64,000 nt of DNA from Staphylococcus kloosii (GTDB lineage: Bacteria > Bacillota > Bacilli > Staphylococcales > Staphylococcaceae), in NCBI RefSeq assembly GCF_003019255.1, contig NZ_CP027846.1:558001-622000 (forward strand). The letters are read 5' to 3'. The notes beneath the pieces are model-generated. The model worked only from the letters and a program-made list of their open reading frames with translations, made no database searches and was not told where the DNA came from. This document shows, one piece after another, positions 44,710 to 53,328 of this stretch. Position 1 is the first letter of the stretch. Each line of letters opens with the position of its first letter. The position numbers were made by a program, and so were the translations under genes.

Positions 44710-45894
44710 ATGACATTATCAAAAGAATTACTTGAAAATACGATTAAGCCACACGGTGGCGAACTTGTTAATAGACAAGTTGAAGGAACACGTAAAGAAC
44801 AACTTATTTCACAAGCACAGACATTTCCAGCGCTTACTTTAAATCCTTGGAGTTTATCTGACCTAGAGTTAATCGCTATCGGTGGTTTCAGTCCACTAAC
44901 TGGATTCATGGGTGAAGATGATTATACGAATGTCGTTGAAAATCTACATCTTGCCAATGGTTTAGTGTGGAGTATTCCTATCACATTACCAGTTACTGAA
45001 GCTGAAGCCGATGCTTTTGAAATTGGGCAACAAATTGCACTATACGGTGAAGATAACCATTTATATGGTGTATTAACGCTTGAAGAAAAATATACTTATG
45101 ATAAAAAGAATGAAGCTCAAAAAGTTTATGGAACTACTGAAGTTGCGCACCCTGGTGTTCAAAAAGTATTTGAAAAAGGTAATGTTTATTTAGCAGGTCC
45201 TATCGAACTTGTAGACCGTCCTAAACATGATGAGTTTGTTGACTTTCATTTAGATCCATCTGAAACAAGACAATTATTTGCAGATTTAGGTTGGAAAACA
45301 GTAGTAGGCTTCCAAACTAGAAATCCAGTTCACCGTGCACATGAATATATTCAAAAAGCAGCTTTAGAATCTGTAGATGGACTATTGTTAAATCCTTTAG
45401 TTGGTGAAACAAAATCTGATGATATTCCTGCCGATGTACGTATGGAAAGTTACCAAGTCATTTTGAAACATTACTATCCTGCAGAACGCAATAGATTAGT
45501 AATTTATCCTGCGGCAATGCGCTATGCGGGTCCAAGAGAAGCTATTTTACATGCGACAGTACGTAAAAACTATGGCTGTACACATTTTATCGTGGGTAGA
45601 GATCACGCAGGAGTAGGCGATTATTATGGTACATATGACGCACAAGAGTTGATTGCACAATACGAAGACGAATTAGGTATTCAAATATTCAAATTTGAAC
45701 ATGCGTTTTACTGCACGAAATGTGACAACATGGCGACTGCTAAAACTTGTCCTCACGATCAGTCTTATCACGTTCATTTAAGCGGTACAAAAGTACGTGA
45801 GAAACTACGTAATGGCGAACAACTCCCAAAAGAATTCTCAAGACCAGAAGTTGCGGATGTATTGATTAAAGGATTACAAGAGACAAAGGCATAA
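44710..45894 (+). CDS. sat: Sulfate adenylyltransferase (ATP sulfurylase)
   Basis: 394 residues, homo-oligomeric type. ATP/sulfate-binding motifs QTRNPVHRAHEYI and GRDHAGVGDYYGTYDAQ are present, as is the zinc-type CTKCDNMATAKTCPH cluster of the C-terminal region. It makes APS from sulfate and ATP. AAAAGGAG precedes the ATG, 20 nt after the permease. Confidence 0.92.
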   Translation: MTLSKELLENTIKPHGGELVNRQVEGTRKEQLISQAQTFPALTLNPWSLSDLELIAIGGFSPLTGFMGEDDYTNVVENLHLANGLVWSIPITLPVTEAEADAFEIGQQIALYGEDNHLYGVLTLEEKYTYDKKNEAQKVYGTTEVAHPGVQKVFEKGNVYLAGPIELVDRPKHDEFVDFHLDPSETRQLFADLGWKTVVGFQTRNPVHRAHEYIQKAALESVDGLLLNPLVGETKSDDIPADVRMESYQVILKHYYPAERNRLVIYPAAMRYAGPREAILHATVRKNYGCTHFIVGRDHAGVGDYYGTYDAQELIAQYEDELGIQIFKFEHAFYCTKCDNMATAKTCPHDQSYHVHLSGTKVREKLRNGEQLPKEFSRPEVADVLIKGLQETKA

Positions 45895-45910
45895 TTTAGG
45901 AGTGAAACGA

Positions 45911-46510
45911 ATGAGCGAAGCGACAAATATAACATGGCATGATTCGGAAGTAACGAAACAACAACGACAACAACGTAACAACCACAAAAGTGCTGTAGTG
46001 TGGTTTACTGGATTATCGGGTTCAGGTAAATCAACGGTTTCAGTAGCGTTAGAAAAAGCACTTTTTGAGCAACAAGTGCATACTTATCGACTAGATGGTG
46101 ACAACATTCGACACGGTTTGAATAATAATCTTGGTTTTAGTCCAGAAGACCGTAAAGAAAATATTCGACGTATTGGTGAAGTAGGAAAATTAATGGTTGA
46201 TGCAGGATTATTAACGATGACTGCTTTTATTTCACCTTATGAAGAAGACAGAGAGCAAGTACGTGCAACATTAGATGATGGTGAATTTATCGAAGTTTAT
46301 ACAAAATGTAGTCTAGAAGGTTGTGAATCACGCGATCCTAAAGGCTTATATCAAAAAGCACGTGCAGGAGAAATACAAGGTTTTACAGGTATCAATGCAC
46401 CGTATGAAGAGCCTACAAATCCGGAAATTGTTATCGATACAGAACAATTGTCGGTTGAGGATGCTGTAGAACAAATTATAAATTACCTGAAGGAAAATAA
46501 ATACTTATAA
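45911..46510 (+). CDS. cysC: Adenylyl-sulfate kinase
   Basis: 199 residues. P-loop GLSGSGKSTVS, then RLDGDNIRHGLNNNLGF and the GFTGINAPYEEP region of APS kinases. It phosphorylates APS to PAPS. ATG 45911 is chosen because TAGGAGTG lies just upstream; a GTG at 45902 overlaps that site. Last gene of the operon; terminator 8 nt downstream. With an APS-type CysH, PAPS may serve another use or the CysH may accept both. Confidence 0.9.
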   Translation: MSEATNITWHDSEVTKQQRQQRNNHKSAVVWFTGLSGSGKSTVSVALEKALFEQQVHTYRLDGDNIRHGLNNNLGFSPEDRKENIRRIGEVGKLMVDAGLLTMTAFISPYEEDREQVRATLDDGEFIEVYTKCSLEGCESRDPKGLYQKARAGEIQGFTGINAPYEEPTNPEIVIDTEQLSVEDAVEQIINYLKENKYL

Positions 46511-46517
46511 AAGTATA

Positions 46518-46563
46518 AAAAATAGAGTCTAAAGGCATAATATTGTCTTCAGACTCTATTTTT
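46518..46563 (+). terminator. Terminator of the sulfate assimilation operon
   Basis: AAAAATAGAGTCT pairs with AGACTCTATTTTT with a further AAG/CTT helix. T run on both strands. Confidence 0.9.
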
Positions 46564-46576
46564 AATCCTGAGATTT

Positions 46577-46736
46577 TGCCGTGCATGCTTGCCTTGATTT
46601 AGGATAGTATGGTTCGAGCCTGTAGTCTCTCACTCATACAATTCCCCAAGGCGCGTCAGCACGGTGCAACATCTTTGCCGGAGCGGGACTATAAAATCTG
46701 CTTTTAACAATCAGATTTTTGTCCCGCTCCGTTTTC
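46577..46736 (+). ncRNA. GC-rich nested hairpin element ending in a terminator, candidate small RNA
   Basis: Nested helices: CCGTGC/GCACGG (46579-46584 with 46659-46664), GCCTTG/CAAGGC (46591-46596 with 46647-46652), GGA/TCC plus GTATG/CATAC (46602-46611 with 46635-46645). A second hairpin follows: GGAGCGGGAC/GTCCCGCTCC (46680-46689 with 46721-46730) with inner AAAATCTG/CAGATTTT and a T-rich tail (GTTTTCATTTT). It is clearly richer in G+C than its surroundings and has no ORF. It may be a small RNA or a dispersed staphylococcal intergenic repeat. No promoter could be identified. Confidence 0.5.
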
Positions 46737-46841
46737 ATTTTAAAGAAGTTGTTAAAGGAATTTGTATTTAGTTTTTAAATATTTTGGTAAAAGTATTTAA
46801 ACTATAATTGATCGTTTTATTATGAGGTTTTGTTAAGAATA

Positions 46842-47987
46842 TTATACTGCGAAACTTAATCTTGGTACGAATGTTTCGAAGTGAATTTTACTTTCAGGAA
46901 CATTTAGAGTTTGTAAGTTCACAATCATAGAGTTAATAAATGATTGACCACCACATACATAAATTTCTGTATTTTCATCGATAAGTTGTTTTAAATCTTC
47001 TGCTTTAATATAACCGTCTGTATCGCGATAGTGTAATTGTAAGTTGCTGTTATCATCTTGTTGTTCAATTGTTTTTAACACTTCTTCAAATGCAACGTTA
47101 TCGCTATCAGAAGTTACTTGAACGAAAGTTGAAGGTGTATGTTCAGAAACTGCTTGTCTAAACATAGATACTAATGGTGTTACACCTACACCAGAACCTA
47201 GGAATAGTTGGTTGTTTTCATTGTTTACAATGCCGAAGCCGCCAACAGGTGCTGAAAGTGAAATAGTATCTCCAATTTCGACGTCATCGTGAAGAATAGT
47301 TGATACTTCACCTTCATGACCTTCTGAAACGTCTCTACGTACGCCAAATGTTAAATAATCTTTGCCGCCGTCAACGATTGAATAGTGTCTTTTCGCATTA
47401 TAAGGTAATTTAGGACTATCGATATCTACTGTAATATATTGACCTGGTGTAAATTGACTTAAATCGATATCGTCAGATTTTACTGTGAATGATTTAATAA
47501 TGCTAGTTTCTTGGTTGATATTAGTAACTTCAAATGGTTTGAAACCTGACCAAGCCATTTGTTCGTATACTTGTTTTTCTAATCCTATGAATGCGTCAGC
47601 TATCTCTTGATAAGCTTTACCCCAAGTTTGGATAACTTCACTATCGTCAGTTAAACCAGTAACTTCTTTAATAGCCCATAATAAATTTTCACCAACGATA
47701 GGATAGTGTTCTGGAAGTACTTGTAACGCACAGTGTTTGTAAACTACTGGCATAATTACAGGTACGATTGGTGATAAATCGTCAATGTGTTCTGCAGCTG
47801 CTAATACTGCCATGGCTAAAGCTGATGATTGTAAACCTTTTTTTTGGTTTGTTTGGTTAAAGATATTTTTTAATTCAGGATGTTCAATAAACAATCTATT
47901 ATAGAATTTTGAAGTGATTGTTTGACCGTGTTCTTTTAGTAGTGGTACCGTTTCTCTAATTGTCTGTATTTCTTTTTCTGTTAACAT
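46842..47987 (-). CDS. hmp: Flavohaemoprotein, nitric oxide dioxygenase
   Basis: 381 residues. Globin domain (1-140, proximal His in YPIVGENLLWAIKEV region), then FAD domain with RHYSIVDG and GEVSTILHD, and NAD domain with LFLGSGVGVTPLVSMF, ending IHFETFVPRL. It converts NO and O2 to nitrate using NADH. GAGGAGG precedes the ATG. Single gene. Redox- or NO-dependent control is usual in this family; TTGTGACA near 48060 (minus strand) resembles half a Rex site but this is weak. Confidence 0.92.
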   Translation of the reverse strand: MLTEKEIQTIRETVPLLKEHGQTITSKFYNRLFIEHPELKNIFNQTNQKKGLQSSALAMAVLAAAEHIDDLSPIVPVIMPVVYKHCALQVLPEHYPIVGENLLWAIKEVTGLTDDSEVIQTWGKAYQEIADAFIGLEKQVYEQMAWSGFKPFEVTNINQETSIIKSFTVKSDDIDLSQFTPGQYITVDIDSPKLPYNAKRHYSIVDGGKDYLTFGVRRDVSEGHEGEVSTILHDDVEIGDTISLSAPVGGFGIVNNENNQLFLGSGVGVTPLVSMFRQAVSEHTPSTFVQVTSDSDNVAFEEVLKTIEQQDDNSNLQLHYRDTDGYIKAEDLKQLIDENTEIYVCGGQSFINSMIVNLQTLNVPESKIHFETFVPRLSFAV

Positions 47988-48371
47988 TTTGAATACCTCC
48001 TCATTGATTACAACTACATTATCAACCTAAATTATTTTATATACAACAATAATAAATTAATGTCACAAAAGGTTCAAAATAATTTGACAAAATTAAAAAC
48101 TTAATAAATATTTCATCGAAGTAGTATAAATATTTAACTAATAAAATGGATTTATTGTGAATGAAATAAATTACTTAATCGTTAATATATTAATGATTAA
48201 ATTGAGCTATATGGCACTAAAGTATGATTGTTAAAAGGGAGTAAATTTGTTTAACTGATGATACTACTCAATTTTTAACAACAATATATGTTTTACAGTC
48301 GACTTGCATGGTAATATAAACTTTTAGATGAGTTTACTACAATTTAATTAGAAATAAAGGAGCTCCACATA
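47988..48371. other. Intergenic region between hmp and the PAP2 gene, with an unexplained inverted repeat
   Basis: No ORF seen. It must contain the divergent promoters. An inverted repeat pairs TTGTTAAAA+GAGTA (48228-48243) with TACTC+TTTTTAACAA (48265-48282) around a 21-nt loop. It has no T tail, so it does not look like a terminator. Confidence 0.45.
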
Positions 48372-48986
48372 ATGAAAAAGATTTTCGGGATGATTATCCT
48401 ATATGTACTGTTGATTGCCTTATTAATTGCGATAATTACTGGTGGCATTAGTGGCATTGATCAAGCAGTATATCAAGCGTTACATAAGTATTTAGATAAT
48501 GACTTTTTAAATCTTATTTTAAGTATGTTATCTGCTATATTTGAACCATTTAATTGTTTAATTATGGTCCTTATAATTTTAGCTATACTATTCTTCGTTA
48601 ATAGAGCTAAATTTTGGTTACTAGGATTTTGGAGTTTTTGTGTATTCTTAATTGGTACTATTATGAAATATGCAATTGAAAGACCTAGACCATCTACACA
48701 TTTTGATGGTTATAGTTTCCCTAGTATGCACGTATTAAGTGTTTGCTTAGTAGTTAGTTTAGTTATTTTAGTTACGCGTAGTAGCTGGGCTAAAGTGATT
48801 GGTGTGATACTAATTGCAGGTATTATCGTATCAAGAATCTTCGTACATGCGCATTATTTCTCAGACACAATCGGTAGTTTACTTGTTATCGGGGTTATGT
48901 TGTTAACGTTAAATCATCAACATTTAAATGCATTATCACGTAATAAAAATACCGAACCTGAGACCGACACTTATATTGAAAGATAA
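48372..48986 (+). CDS. PAP2-family membrane phosphatase
   Basis: 204 residues, about six hydrophobic segments. The three phosphatase motifs are present: KYAIERPRP, the PSMH form of PSGH in SFPSMHVLS, and SRIFVHAHYFSD. It would dephosphorylate a lipid phosphate such as undecaprenyl pyrophosphate or phosphatidylglycerophosphate. AAAGGAG precedes the ATG. Single gene with terminator. Confidence 0.85.
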   Translation: MKKIFGMIILYVLLIALLIAIITGGISGIDQAVYQALHKYLDNDFLNLILSMLSAIFEPFNCLIMVLIILAILFFVNRAKFWLLGFWSFCVFLIGTIMKYAIERPRPSTHFDGYSFPSMHVLSVCLVVSLVILVTRSSWAKVIGVILIAGIIVSRIFVHAHYFSDTIGSLLVIGVMLLTLNHQHLNALSRNKNTEPETDTYIER

Positions 48987-49021
48987 TGTTATATTTTAAA
49001 AGAACAAATTAATAATAGTTA

Positions 49022-49062
49022 ATAGCGGGACTGAAATCTTGATGGTTTTAGTTCCGCTTTTG
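49022..49062 (+). terminator. Terminator of the PAP2 gene
   Basis: AGCGGGACT pairs with AGTTCCGCT with one mismatch, with inner AAA/TTT pairs, followed by TTTTGC. Confidence 0.75.
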
Positions 49063-49167
49063 CTATGTCTAATACAATATAAATCTACTGACTAAAGTGC
49101 TATGTAAACATGTTAGAATATTTATATGTAAAAAATATATGTTCATGTTTATGAAAGGTGTGTAACT

Positions 49168-49956
49168 ATGACAATTGTAGTGTTAATCCTGATTGGGATG
49201 ATATCAGCTATAATAGGTTCATTAATCGGTGTAGGTGGCGGTATCATTATCGTTCCGACATTGGTTTATTTAGGTTCTAAAACAGATTTGCTTACAGGTA
49301 TTACGACACAAACAGCAGTCGGCATTTCATCGTTAACTTTAGTCTTTACAGGTCTGTTTTCGATCATAGCTTATCGTAAGAAAGGTAAAAATACGATTGA
49401 TCTTAAAAATGGTTTTTTATTTTCAATTGGAATTATACCGGGTTCATTGGTAGGCGCGTATTTAAGTCGCTTTTTAAATGATGTCTACTTTAATATTATT
49501 TTTGGTATTTTTCTATTTATCATTTCAATCGTATTAATAGTGAAGGATTATTTAGCGGCTAAAAAATCTTCGGATGCTGAAAAAAAGGTCAACACACCGG
49601 TAGCAATAATCTTTTCATTCTTTGTCGGTATTAGTGCAGGGCTCTTCGGTATAGGTGGAGGCGTTTTAATGACGCCATTAATGATTATTGCATTTAATTT
49701 TTCACCACACGTGGCAGTGGCTACCAGCATGATTATTATCTTTACTTCAAGTTTGGCAAGTACGTTAGGGCACGTCGTTCAAGGACATGTTATCTGGCAT
49801 TATGGTTTAGTATTAATCATTGCAAGTTATATCGGTACTAAAATCGGTGTGACGATTAACCGCAGTATTGATTCGGCCAAGCTTTCAAACTTACTTAAAA
49901 TAGTATTGATATTAATGAGTATTTATTTAATTTATAAAGGTTTTAGCAGTTTATAA
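49168..49956 (+). CDS. TauE/SafE-family membrane protein
   Basis: 262 residues, eight hydrophobic segments. Two inverted halves with GSLIGVGGGIIIVPTLVYLG and SAGLFGIGGGVLMTPLMI, the duplicated TauE/SafE signature. An anion exporter or importer of unknown cargo. It is a different branch from the TauE protein in the sulfate operon and stands alone. Confidence 0.8.
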   Translation: MTIVVLILIGMISAIIGSLIGVGGGIIIVPTLVYLGSKTDLLTGITTQTAVGISSLTLVFTGLFSIIAYRKKGKNTIDLKNGFLFSIGIIPGSLVGAYLSRFLNDVYFNIIFGIFLFIISIVLIVKDYLAAKKSSDAEKKVNTPVAIIFSFFVGISAGLFGIGGGVLMTPLMIIAFNFSPHVAVATSMIIIFTSSLASTLGHVVQGHVIWHYGLVLIIASYIGTKIGVTINRSIDSAKLSNLLKIVLILMSIYLIYKGFSSL

Positions 49957-50005
49957 AAGATCAAGAGTATATGTAAAATAAAAAAAATAATTAAAGTGAG
50001 CTTAA

Positions 50006-50032
50006 ATCATTGCAATATTTGCATGATATAAT
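50006..50032 (+). promoter_or_regulatory. Palindrome overlapping the nitroreductase -10
   Basis: ATCAT(T)GCAA-TAT-TTGCATGAT (50006-50027) is an inverted repeat with one bulged base, directly joined to TATAAT (50027-50032). A repressor bound here would block the promoter. No clear -35. Confidence 0.4.
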
Positions 50033-50092
50033 TATTATACTCTATGTGGAATTAAATTAAGTGTAATTTATTATTAGAAAGAAGGAAGTAAA

Positions 50093-50722
50093 GTGACTGT
50101 AAATAATAGTTTTAGTGAAGTGTTAAACGGAAGAAAATCAATTAAATTATTTGATGAAAATTATAAAATCCCCCACGAAGAAATGGAAGAAATGATTCGT
50201 AAAGCAACAATGGCGCCATCTTCTGTTAACTTACAACCATGGAGATTTGTAGTGGTTGAAAGTGACGAAGGTAAAGACAAATTACGTCCATTAGTTCAAT
50301 TTAATACTAACCAAAATGATACTTCATCAGCGATGATCGTTATTTTTGGAGACAAAGAAAGTCATGAAAACAGTGAATTTATTTATTCACAAGCAGTTGA
50401 AAATGATTTGATGCCTGCAGATGTAAAAGAGCAATTATTATCTAAAATTAATGAAGTGTATCAAACATATTCAGAACAAAAAATTAACGATGTTGTAAAA
50501 ATTGATAGCAGTTTAGCAGCTATGCAATTTATGTTAGTTGCGAAAGAACATGGCTATGATACAAACCCAATTGGTGGCTTTGAAGAAGATCAAATCGCCG
50601 AAGCATTAGGTTTAGATTCTGAACGCTATGTGCCAGTAGTTATCATTGCAGTTGGTAAAGCAGCAAGAGAAGCACGTGCTTCTTATAGAATGCCTGTTGA
50701 TAAAGTTATGCAATACGTATAA
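50093..50722 (+). CDS. Nitroreductase-family protein
   Basis: 209 residues, GTG start with GAAGGAAG upstream. FMN-binding features: RKSIKLFDENYKIP, ATMAPSSVNLQPWRFVVV and the C-terminal GGFEEDQIAEALGL with VPVVIIAVGKA. NAD(P)H-dependent reduction of nitro compounds, quinones or flavins. Single gene, terminator shared with the convergent amidohydrolase. Confidence 0.85.
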   Translation: MTVNNSFSEVLNGRKSIKLFDENYKIPHEEMEEMIRKATMAPSSVNLQPWRFVVVESDEGKDKLRPLVQFNTNQNDTSSAMIVIFGDKESHENSEFIYSQAVENDLMPADVKEQLLSKINEVYQTYSEQKINDVVKIDSSLAAMQFMLVAKEHGYDTNPIGGFEEDQIAEALGLDSERYVPVVIIAVGKAAREARASYRMPVDKVMQYV

Positions 50723-50728
50723 ATAATT

Positions 50729-50772
50729 AAATAATAAGGCTATAACCTCAATTAAGAGGCTATAGCCTTATT
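50729..50772. terminator. Bidirectional terminator
   Basis: AAATAAGGCTATAACCTC pairs with GAGGCTATAGCCTTATTT (one mismatch). T runs on both strands. Confidence 0.9.
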
Positions 50773-50773
50773 T

Positions 50774-51961
50774 TTATTGCAATCTATCTAAAGCGATATC
50801 TGTAAGAGATTTTGCAGCTACAAGTAGACAGTCTTCATTAACATCAAATTTTGGATGATGATTCATATAAGGGTCTTCAACGTCATAGGGCTTACTACCG
50901 ACAATATAAAATGTGCCAGGTATTTTTTGAAGATAGTATGCAAAATCTTCAGAGCCAGTAACAGGGGGGATTTCCATTAAATGTTGGAAGTAATCTCCTT
51001 TACTTTCTGATAATACACGAGCAACATTATCTGTTTCAGTAGGGTGATTGTATAACACAGGATAACCAAATGTATAATCCAAATCATAAGTAACATCAAA
51101 ACCAAGCGCTACACTTTGCGCTATTTTATCGATTTCTTGATACATAAACTGTTCTAGTTCAGCATCTAAATAACGTGCAGTTCCCTTAATCGTTACTGAA
51201 TCTTGAATAACATTGCTCGCACCAGGTGCTTCAAATGCACCGATAGTTACGACACCCATTTGTAATGGGTCAATTCTACGAGAAACTATAGTTTGAATGG
51301 AATTGACAAAATTTGTACCGGCAACAATCGCATCGTGCGTTTTATGAGGGCTCGAAGCATGTCCACCTAAACCGTTGATTTTAAGTGTGAACGTTGAACT
51401 TCCAGAAAATGCATTGTTTTTATTGTAGAGAATTGTATCTGGTGTAACGGCAGGGACGATATGAATGCCGTATACTTCATCTAAATCATCTAAGGCACCC
51501 GACTCTATGATTTGCTTTGCGCCACCAGGTGGTTGTTCTTCAGCGTGTTGATGGATTATTTTAATCTTACCAATAAGTTGATCTTTAACTTCGATTAAAG
51601 CGTCTGCTACACCTAGTAGATAGGCTGTATGTGCATCATGCCCACAAGCATGCATAACGCCTTCGTTTTCAGATTTGAAAGGTACATCTGTTTCTTCATT
51701 AATTGGTAAAGCATCAAAATCAGCGCGTAGTCCAATCGTTTTACCAGGTTTACCACTGTCAATTTCTACGATGATTGCGTGCGCACCTTGCACTGGTTGT
51801 GTCAATGTTACATCTTTACCTTCATAGAATGACTTAATATACTTTGCAGTATTTTCCTCTTCAAATGATAATTCAGGATGACGATGTAGATGACGACGAT
51901 GCCCAATCATCTCTTGCTCTTTAGCTTCTAAAATTTGAAATAACTGCTCTTTTAGACTCAT
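50774..51961 (-). CDS. M20-family amidohydrolase (HipO/IAA-amino-acid hydrolase type)
   Basis: 395 residues. HRRHLHRHPELSFEE opening, GLRADFDALPI, HACGHDAHTAYLLG, HQHAEEQPPGGAKQ and TGSEDFAYYLQKIPG, the metal and catalytic motifs of the M20D group. It hydrolyses N-acyl amino acids or amino acid conjugates. Two ATGs lie 6 nt apart (51967 and 51961); I prefer 51961 for spacing to AAGAAAG, but it is not certain. It belongs to a different M20 branch from the gene at 35638. Confidence 0.85.
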   Translation of the reverse strand: MSLKEQLFQILEAKEQEMIGHRRHLHRHPELSFEEENTAKYIKSFYEGKDVTLTQPVQGAHAIIVEIDSGKPGKTIGLRADFDALPINEETDVPFKSENEGVMHACGHDAHTAYLLGVADALIEVKDQLIGKIKIIHQHAEEQPPGGAKQIIESGALDDLDEVYGIHIVPAVTPDTILYNKNNAFSGSSTFTLKINGLGGHASSPHKTHDAIVAGTNFVNSIQTIVSRRIDPLQMGVVTIGAFEAPGASNVIQDSVTIKGTARYLDAELEQFMYQEIDKIAQSVALGFDVTYDLDYTFGYPVLYNHPTETDNVARVLSESKGDYFQHLMEIPPVTGSEDFAYYLQKIPGTFYIVGSKPYDVEDPYMNHHPKFDVNEDCLLVAAKSLTDIALDRLQ

Positions 51962-52310
51962 AAACATACACTTCTTTCTTAATTATAAATTGAAGCCCTC
52001 TAATATAGATGAATCATAGTGTTCATGTTATAAAATTAACCTCATTTAAAGAATTTTAGATTAATTAAATATACAATTCAAATTAAATAGTAAATAATAG
52101 GAAAATAAAGTGGTAGCAATTTAAAAATTAAATCATTTTGAATAGAGAAGGATATAAGTTTTATTGGGAATTGATAGGAAATACTAACTTTATTTTTACT
52201 TAAATAAGATAAGTTAAATATAAAAATCCTCCTTACTATTTGTTCAACAGTAAGAGGATTAAAAAAGATGTTACAGAGAATATTTTAGTTGTCTAAATTT
52301 AATAATCTTA
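51962..52310. other. AT-rich intergenic region with a terminator
   Basis: AATCCTC-TTACT pairs with AGTAA-GAGGATT at 52225-52262; on the minus strand TTTTTATAT follows, so it ends the histidine-phosphatase/deaminase transcript. The rest (51962-52220) is very AT-rich, must contain the amidohydrolase promoter, and shows nothing else. Confidence 0.6.
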
Positions 52311-52865
52311 TTAACTAAAAAAGTTTTGCATCTCAAATTGATGAACTTCATTATATAATATTAAATCATTATTACTATCTCGGTCTAAACTTACGTCATT
52401 ACAGTATTTTAATAAAGTAGCAATAACACCATCATGAGTAACAAATAAATGGTCGTATTGTTCATCTACGTAATTTTTTATAAAATTTTTAAAAATATTC
52501 ATAAATGCTTCATCAGTGAAATCATTCGGATGTACATTATTTAAAAGTTTAATAATCGATATATTTATATTACTTAGATCAAAATTTAATTGGTCGCAGT
52601 TATGCATACTACAAATTTTATGAGGAAAGGTTCTAGGGCCAAGAATATCTAAAATATTTAATTGTGCTGTACCACTGATTAACTGCGCAGATTCGATGGT
52701 TCTTACAGTAGGACTACACCAAATTTTAGTATTATTATTAAAAAGCATTCTCAATTTCTTAATTTGATTGATGCCATGTTTTGTTAATTTTGGATTTTTA
52801 AGATCAAAATTATGTGGTTCATTTAAATTATGTTCTGCTTGTCCGTGCCTAATAAAATACAACAT
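52311..52865 (-). CDS. Histidine phosphatase family protein
   Basis: 184 residues. LYFIRHGQAEHN carries the catalytic RHG motif, SPTVRTIESAQLI the second Arg, and FVTHDGVIATLL the second His. Phosphoglycerate-mutase-like fold; the small size and sequence point to a phosphatase for a small metabolite. It follows the cytidine-deaminase-like gene by 25 nt. The pair is strongly AT-rich compared with the neighbouring lar genes. Confidence 0.8.
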   Translation of the reverse strand: MLYFIRHGQAEHNLNEPHNFDLKNPKLTKHGINQIKKLRMLFNNNTKIWCSPTVRTIESAQLISGTAQLNILDILGPRTFPHKICSMHNCDQLNFDLSNINISIIKLLNNVHPNDFTDEAFMNIFKNFIKNYVDEQYDHLFVTHDGVIATLLKYCNDVSLDRDSNNDLILYNEVHQFEMQNFFS

Positions 52866-52890
52866 TGTTATAACTCCTAAAATTATAAAG

Positions 52891-53307
52891 TTATGTATTA
52901 AATTCTATATCGTTATAAGCATTCGTCCAATGAAAGGGTTGTAGATCCAATAATGTTTTATATAATAAATCATTTTTTTCTGCAGTTACGCCAACTTTTA
53001 CATTGTGTCCCCAATATAAAAGTCTTTCTTGACACGTACCACAAGGAGTGAGAATTTTAAAATCACTATTTTCATCATCTCTAACAACACATATAGAATG
53101 AGTGATAATATCATCATATTTATGTGCTTCTAAAATTGCACCTGTTTCAATACATAAAGCACTAGAAGCATTTATAATTTCTGGAGCAACTGATGTATAA
53201 ATATTATGCTTTTTTGAATACATAGCAGCTGCGCCACCCCAGCCTATAGGATATCTTTTTTCTATTAGTGACTTTGCCTCTTCAAATAATTTTTGTTCAA
53301 TATTCAT
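52891..53307 (-). CDS. Cytidine-deaminase-like protein (blasticidin-S deaminase-like)
   Basis: 138 residues. Zinc/catalytic motifs: ALCIETGAI (C-x-E in place of the usual C/H-A-E) and TPCGTCQERL (PCxxC). GWGGAAAMYS matches the substrate loop region of short CDA-fold enzymes. It would deaminate a cytidine-type nucleoside or an analogue. ATG 53307 is chosen because GGGGG lies 5 nt upstream; ATG 53319 lacks a ribosome binding site. It forms an operon with the histidine phosphatase and lies 21 nt after larC. Confidence 0.75.
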   Translation of the reverse strand: MNIEQKLFEEAKSLIEKRYPIGWGGAAAMYSKKHNIYTSVAPEIINASSALCIETGAILEAHKYDDIITHSICVVRDDENSDFKILTPCGTCQERLLYWGHNVKVGVTAEKNDLLYKTLLDLQPFHWTNAYNDIEFNT

Positions 53308-53328
53308 AATATCCCCCATAAATTAATA

